Source: Euptelea pleiosperma
Lineage: Eukaryota; Streptophyta; Magnoliopsida; Ranunculales; Eupteleaceae
Assembly (NCBI GenBank): GCA_035048495.1
Contig: CM068541.1
Span: forward strand, 17,181,929 to 17,245,928
Direction of reading: 5' to 3'
DNA: 64,000 nucleotides
Position 1 is the stretch's first letter. Each line of letters opens with the position of its first letter. The notes under the pieces were generated by a model that saw only the letters and a list, made by a program, of their open reading frames with translations, did not search any database and was not told the DNA's origin. Position numbers and translations under genes: made by a program. Of the stretch, positions 60,443 to 64,000 are shown piece after piece.

Positions 60443-62250
60443 CCCCCTCTTATCTATTTAGACAAAGAAGGGCTGAGATCTTATCCTCCAAATAGATGGT
60501 GGATCTCAGCCATTCACACCCAATTTTGACAAACGCTTTGTTGGAGAGTGTTGTGGGCACTGGCCACCCACTATCTATATAACAAGTGACAGTGGTTGTC
60601 TTATACCCCTCTTATCTTATATGGCTTCAATAATGAGTGGCTGAGATCCACTATGCTTCATATCGATGGCTGAGATTAACTCCCACTCGATTTTGACAAA
60701 CACTTTGTTGGAAAGTACCGCGGGTACGGGCCACTCACGCATATAACAAGACAACTCAGTTGTATTCTCTTATCTTATCCATCCATCTAATGTGGACAGT
60801 TAGATAAAGGGGTGGTTGAGATCAAATCCATCGATCTAATGTGGACGGTTTGATTTCAGCCACTCAATCCGCCTCATTTGACCTCAATTTATTCAAAATT
60901 TGAATTTCAACACCGTTATTTTTGCTTATTTCTGTTATTTTTCCATTTCTCCCTCTGTGCATTACAATCCGTTATAATGGAAAAAACGGTAACACCCCAG
61001 TCCGTTATACCGTTTGAGTGCCGAAGACACCAAATTTTTGCAAACGCTTTTGTCGGAGAGTGCCGAGGGCACGGGCCATTTACTAGTATATAACAAAACA
61101 GGGAAGTTGTCTCCCCACTTATACCCCCTCTTATCTATTTTGACAAAAGATGGCCAAGATCTTTTCCCCCAAATGACGGTGGATCTCGGCTACTCACACC
61201 TGATTTTGGCAAATGCTTTGTTGGAGTGTGCCATAGGCACGTGCCACCCACTATCTATATAACAAAACAGGATGGTTGTCTCCCCCTCTTATCTAGCTTC
61301 ATAAAGGATGGCCGAGACCTTATTACACCAAATGGACTGTGGATCTCAGCCACTCACACCCAATTTTGACAAAACGCTTTGTTGATGAGTGCCGTGGGCA
61401 CGGGTCACCTACTATTTACCTACATATAAGGAATGAAATGGGTTTGATTTACATATAGCTAGCTCAAGGGTCAGGCTCAGGAGCCCCACTTTTTATGCCT
61501 TGAGAGGGGTGTTACCGTTAAAACGGATTGAAACAGCCATGGGCCAAAATGAAAAAAATAGATTTTAATGGAAAAAAGTGGTACTGAAATTCAAAATTTA
61601 ATGGTTTTCTTATACCCTTCTTATCTTATATGGCTTCAATAATGAGTGGCTGAGATCCACTATGCTTCATATCGATGGCTGAGATTAACTCCCACCCGAT
61701 TTTGACAAACACTTTGTCGGAAAGTGCCGTGGGTATGGGCCACCCACGCATATATCAAGACAACTCAGTTGTATTCTCTTATCTTATCCATCCATCTAAT
61801 GTGGACGGTTAGATAAAGAGTGGTTGAGATCAAATCCATCGATCTAAAGTGGATGGTTAGATTTCAGCCACTCAATTTGCCTCATTTGACCTCAATTTAT
61901 TCAAAATTTTAATTTCAACACCGTTATTTTTTGTTAATTCTGTTATTTTTCCATTTCTCCCTCTGTGTGTTACAATCCGTTATAATGGAAAAAACGGTAA
62001 TGCCCCAGTCCTTTATACCGTTTGCCGAAGGCACCCAATTTTTGTCGGAGAGTGCCGTGGGCATGGGCCATTTACTATTCTATATAACAAAACACATTGG
62101 TTGTCTCCCTACTTATACCTCCTCTTATAAGCATCAACAAAGAAGGGTCGAGATCTAATCCTCCCCCAAATGGGTACTGGATCTCTGCCACTCATCTGAT
62201 TTTGGCAAATTCTTTGTCAAGGAGTGCCGATGGCTCGGGGCACCCACTAG
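60443..62250. repeat. Diverged copies of the 143-bp repeat, with a ~1-kb duplication
   Basis: Copies of the 3281-3566 family (cccctcttatct, then ggatctcagccactcacacc, then acaaacgctttgttgg and ggcacgggccac) occur about every 150-170 bp, interrupted by hAT MITE scraps (ccgttataatgg). The block 60600-61020 repeats at 61610-62024 with an offset of 1004-1009 bp. Open frames here are shadows. Confidence 0.7.
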
Positions 62251-62454
62251 TATATATATATACTACAACTTTAATCATTTAAAAAATATAGTACTACAAT
62301 ATAATGTACCTATCTTATAATAAATACATTATATAAGATAAACTATAGGTTAAAGTTGATGTACACATACACTTAAGTATTAAGTATACTTATCAATTAA
62401 TTAAGTAATATGCATTAGTATAATTATAACCCTATTACCTAAAGGGAGAAACTT

Positions 62455-62489
<35 letters not shown>

Positions 62490-63002
62490 TTTTATTTTTT
62501 CATATTTTATCCTCTTTCCTTTCCCTCCCCTTTTCTCATTAATTAAAACTTTGAAAGACAAATTGGGTCCAAGATCCATGTCCGTACGTCCATCACCAAA
62601 ACCAATTATATATTTTATTGTTTTTCAATTTACAAAACCATTTTTCCAAAACCAATCCAAACCTATTAGGATTTAAATTCATCAACCTATCAGCAGTCCA
62701 TTAACCCTCCTATATATCTTTTACTATTTTTTCTTTTATTATAAAACTACCTAACAAGACTCCTTACCATGGAAAACACTTTTTCCTCAAGCCATGTGTG
62801 ATCTCTATAGATCGACCACCACATCATCGGGTGCCAACGTGTTTGAGGTCAAAGCACCTCATTATTCTTGCTGTTGAACCGTCCAACCCTTATCCCATTT
62901 TTCACTCACCGTTCCAAGTTCCAGTCAAACACGAACTCCTCCTCCTAAGATTGAAATACTGATTCAAGCATCTCGATCTCCTCCAGCCGCATTATATTAT
63001 AT
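62251..63002. other. AT-rich, no gene
   Basis: Includes a (TA)n microsatellite at about 62459-62485 and pyrimidine-rich sequence. No gene is supported. Confidence 0.5.
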
Positions 63003-63165
63003 GTGAACGTCTCTCATGCTCTTGCTGCATCTTCATTCACACGGTCAATTGAAGGAGCCGCCATCCCACATCGTTGCTGGTTGTGCTCCCTCATCACTAG
63101 GTCCACCTCCAAAAAAGCTGTAGACGTTCTTGAGAGGAACCACCATTCGATTAACATCCACGACC
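63003..63165 (+). CDS. Weak candidate first exon, unknown product
   Basis: An ATG frame (MNVSHALAASSFTRSIEGAA onward) runs into a strong-looking splice donor, ccag|gtacgtac, at 63165/63166. I recognise no family and find no convincing second exon in the remaining 800 bp. It may be chance. Confidence 0.12.
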
Positions 63166-64000
63166 AGGTACGTACGTCCAAAAACCTTTAATCTATCATT
63201 ATTATTATTATTTTTTTAGTTGACTCACCTTTCCAACCTGCGATCCATCCGGCCTCCACCTCTCTCCTTAGACTAGCCTATACATGTGCGGTATCGGGAT
63301 CAACCACTAATTCACTACCAGCTATTCTTTGTAGATAAAAAAAAAGCCCACTTCATCCACCATCAGCGAGTTGAAAATCAACCCTCAAGACGGTTGGACC
63401 AGCTAGCATCAAGATGTCTTTTCTTTCCTTGCTGCCACCCCTACCACTCGATTGTTTGAGGAGCTGCTGCCATCTCGTACATTGATTAGATTAGCACATC
63501 TACATTCAACCGTCAACCACCTCCAAATGACTCTTCTTCTCTTTCATTGTTGGACATACCATAGGCTCTCTTCTTGGGTCAGCGTGGATACACTGCCCCA
63601 CTATGACGAGGCACATCTCTCCCCCATGATCGTCAGTGGACTTACACATCAGATGTTGGCTATTGGTTTCCAGTAAGATGTTGAATGTATTCTGAGTTAT
63701 TTACCTAATAGTGCATTTTAGTTCTAGCAATAGTGCTTGCATGAGTCAATGATCTTTCAAGGAAGTATTCTAACCATATTAAGTCAATTGAAACCAACTC
63801 TATAAAACCCTATTACTTGGTTTTCCATTCCTTTCATTCTATTTTTACCGTTCGATTCATGGGGTGCATGATTCGTGAATTAGGCTCGGTAGTTAGACGG
63901 TTTAGGTTAATAACCCCATCATGTTATATCGGTTGAGTCTAAAATACGGGCTTATGTTGCAATGACTATTATAGTTGAACAAAAACATTTTCCATTATCG
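63166..64000. other. No feature seen
   Basis: Mixed-composition sequence with short unrelated open frames. No RNA gene, repeat or domain is recognised up to the window edge. Confidence 0.5.

Noticed and set aside
1..64000. tRNA or rRNA genes
   Set aside because: I looked for T-arm GGTTCGA-type motifs with matching acceptor stems, including in the mitochondrial blocks, and found none I could support.

Overview
The window is nuclear DNA from a flowering plant. The reasons are cytochrome P450 genes with five exons and plant-type introns, many MITEs with target-site duplications, fragments of plant LTR and LINE retrotransposons, and inserted plant mitochondrial DNA. I cannot name the species. 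All calls were made by eye, with no database search.

Layout. 1-2741: retroelement-like and repeat sequence. 2742-51960: three tandem copies of one segment (unit 1, 2742-22080; unit 2, 22081-40616; unit 3, 40617-51960, shorter by about 7.2 kb). 51961-55955: the original right flank, holding the first exon of the unit 3 P450 and a decayed fourth P450 locus. 55956-60075: a LINE split by an LTR-like insertion that carries a regular array of hairpins. 60076-64000: AT-rich sequence and diverged repeats, with no gene I can support.

The genes are CYP72A-like P450s, all on the minus strand. Units 1 and 2 each carry an apparently intact 517-codon gene ('a', 7443-10814 and 25981-29352) and a pseudogene ('b', 14459-16749 and 32996-35286). 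The pseudogenes share two in-frame stops and a lost splice donor, and neither has an exon 1. Unit 3 carries one apparently intact gene. Its 3' flank and the end of its last exon are of type a, and the rest is of type b. Its exon 1 lies about 6 kb away (52672-52945), across an intron that contains a block of mitochondrial origin (cox2 and nad6 pieces with copia and gypsy reverse-transcriptase scraps).

History read from shared differences. One tandem duplication had a junction with 2-bp microhomology. An unequal crossover, which can be placed near 25788-25833, then made the third unit, so unit 2 has a left part like unit 3 and a right part like unit 1. A separate recombination between a and b inside exon 5 (44553-44630) deleted 7016 bp and made the chimeric gene. 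The near-identity of units 1 and 2 should be confirmed on single long reads before gene numbers are trusted.
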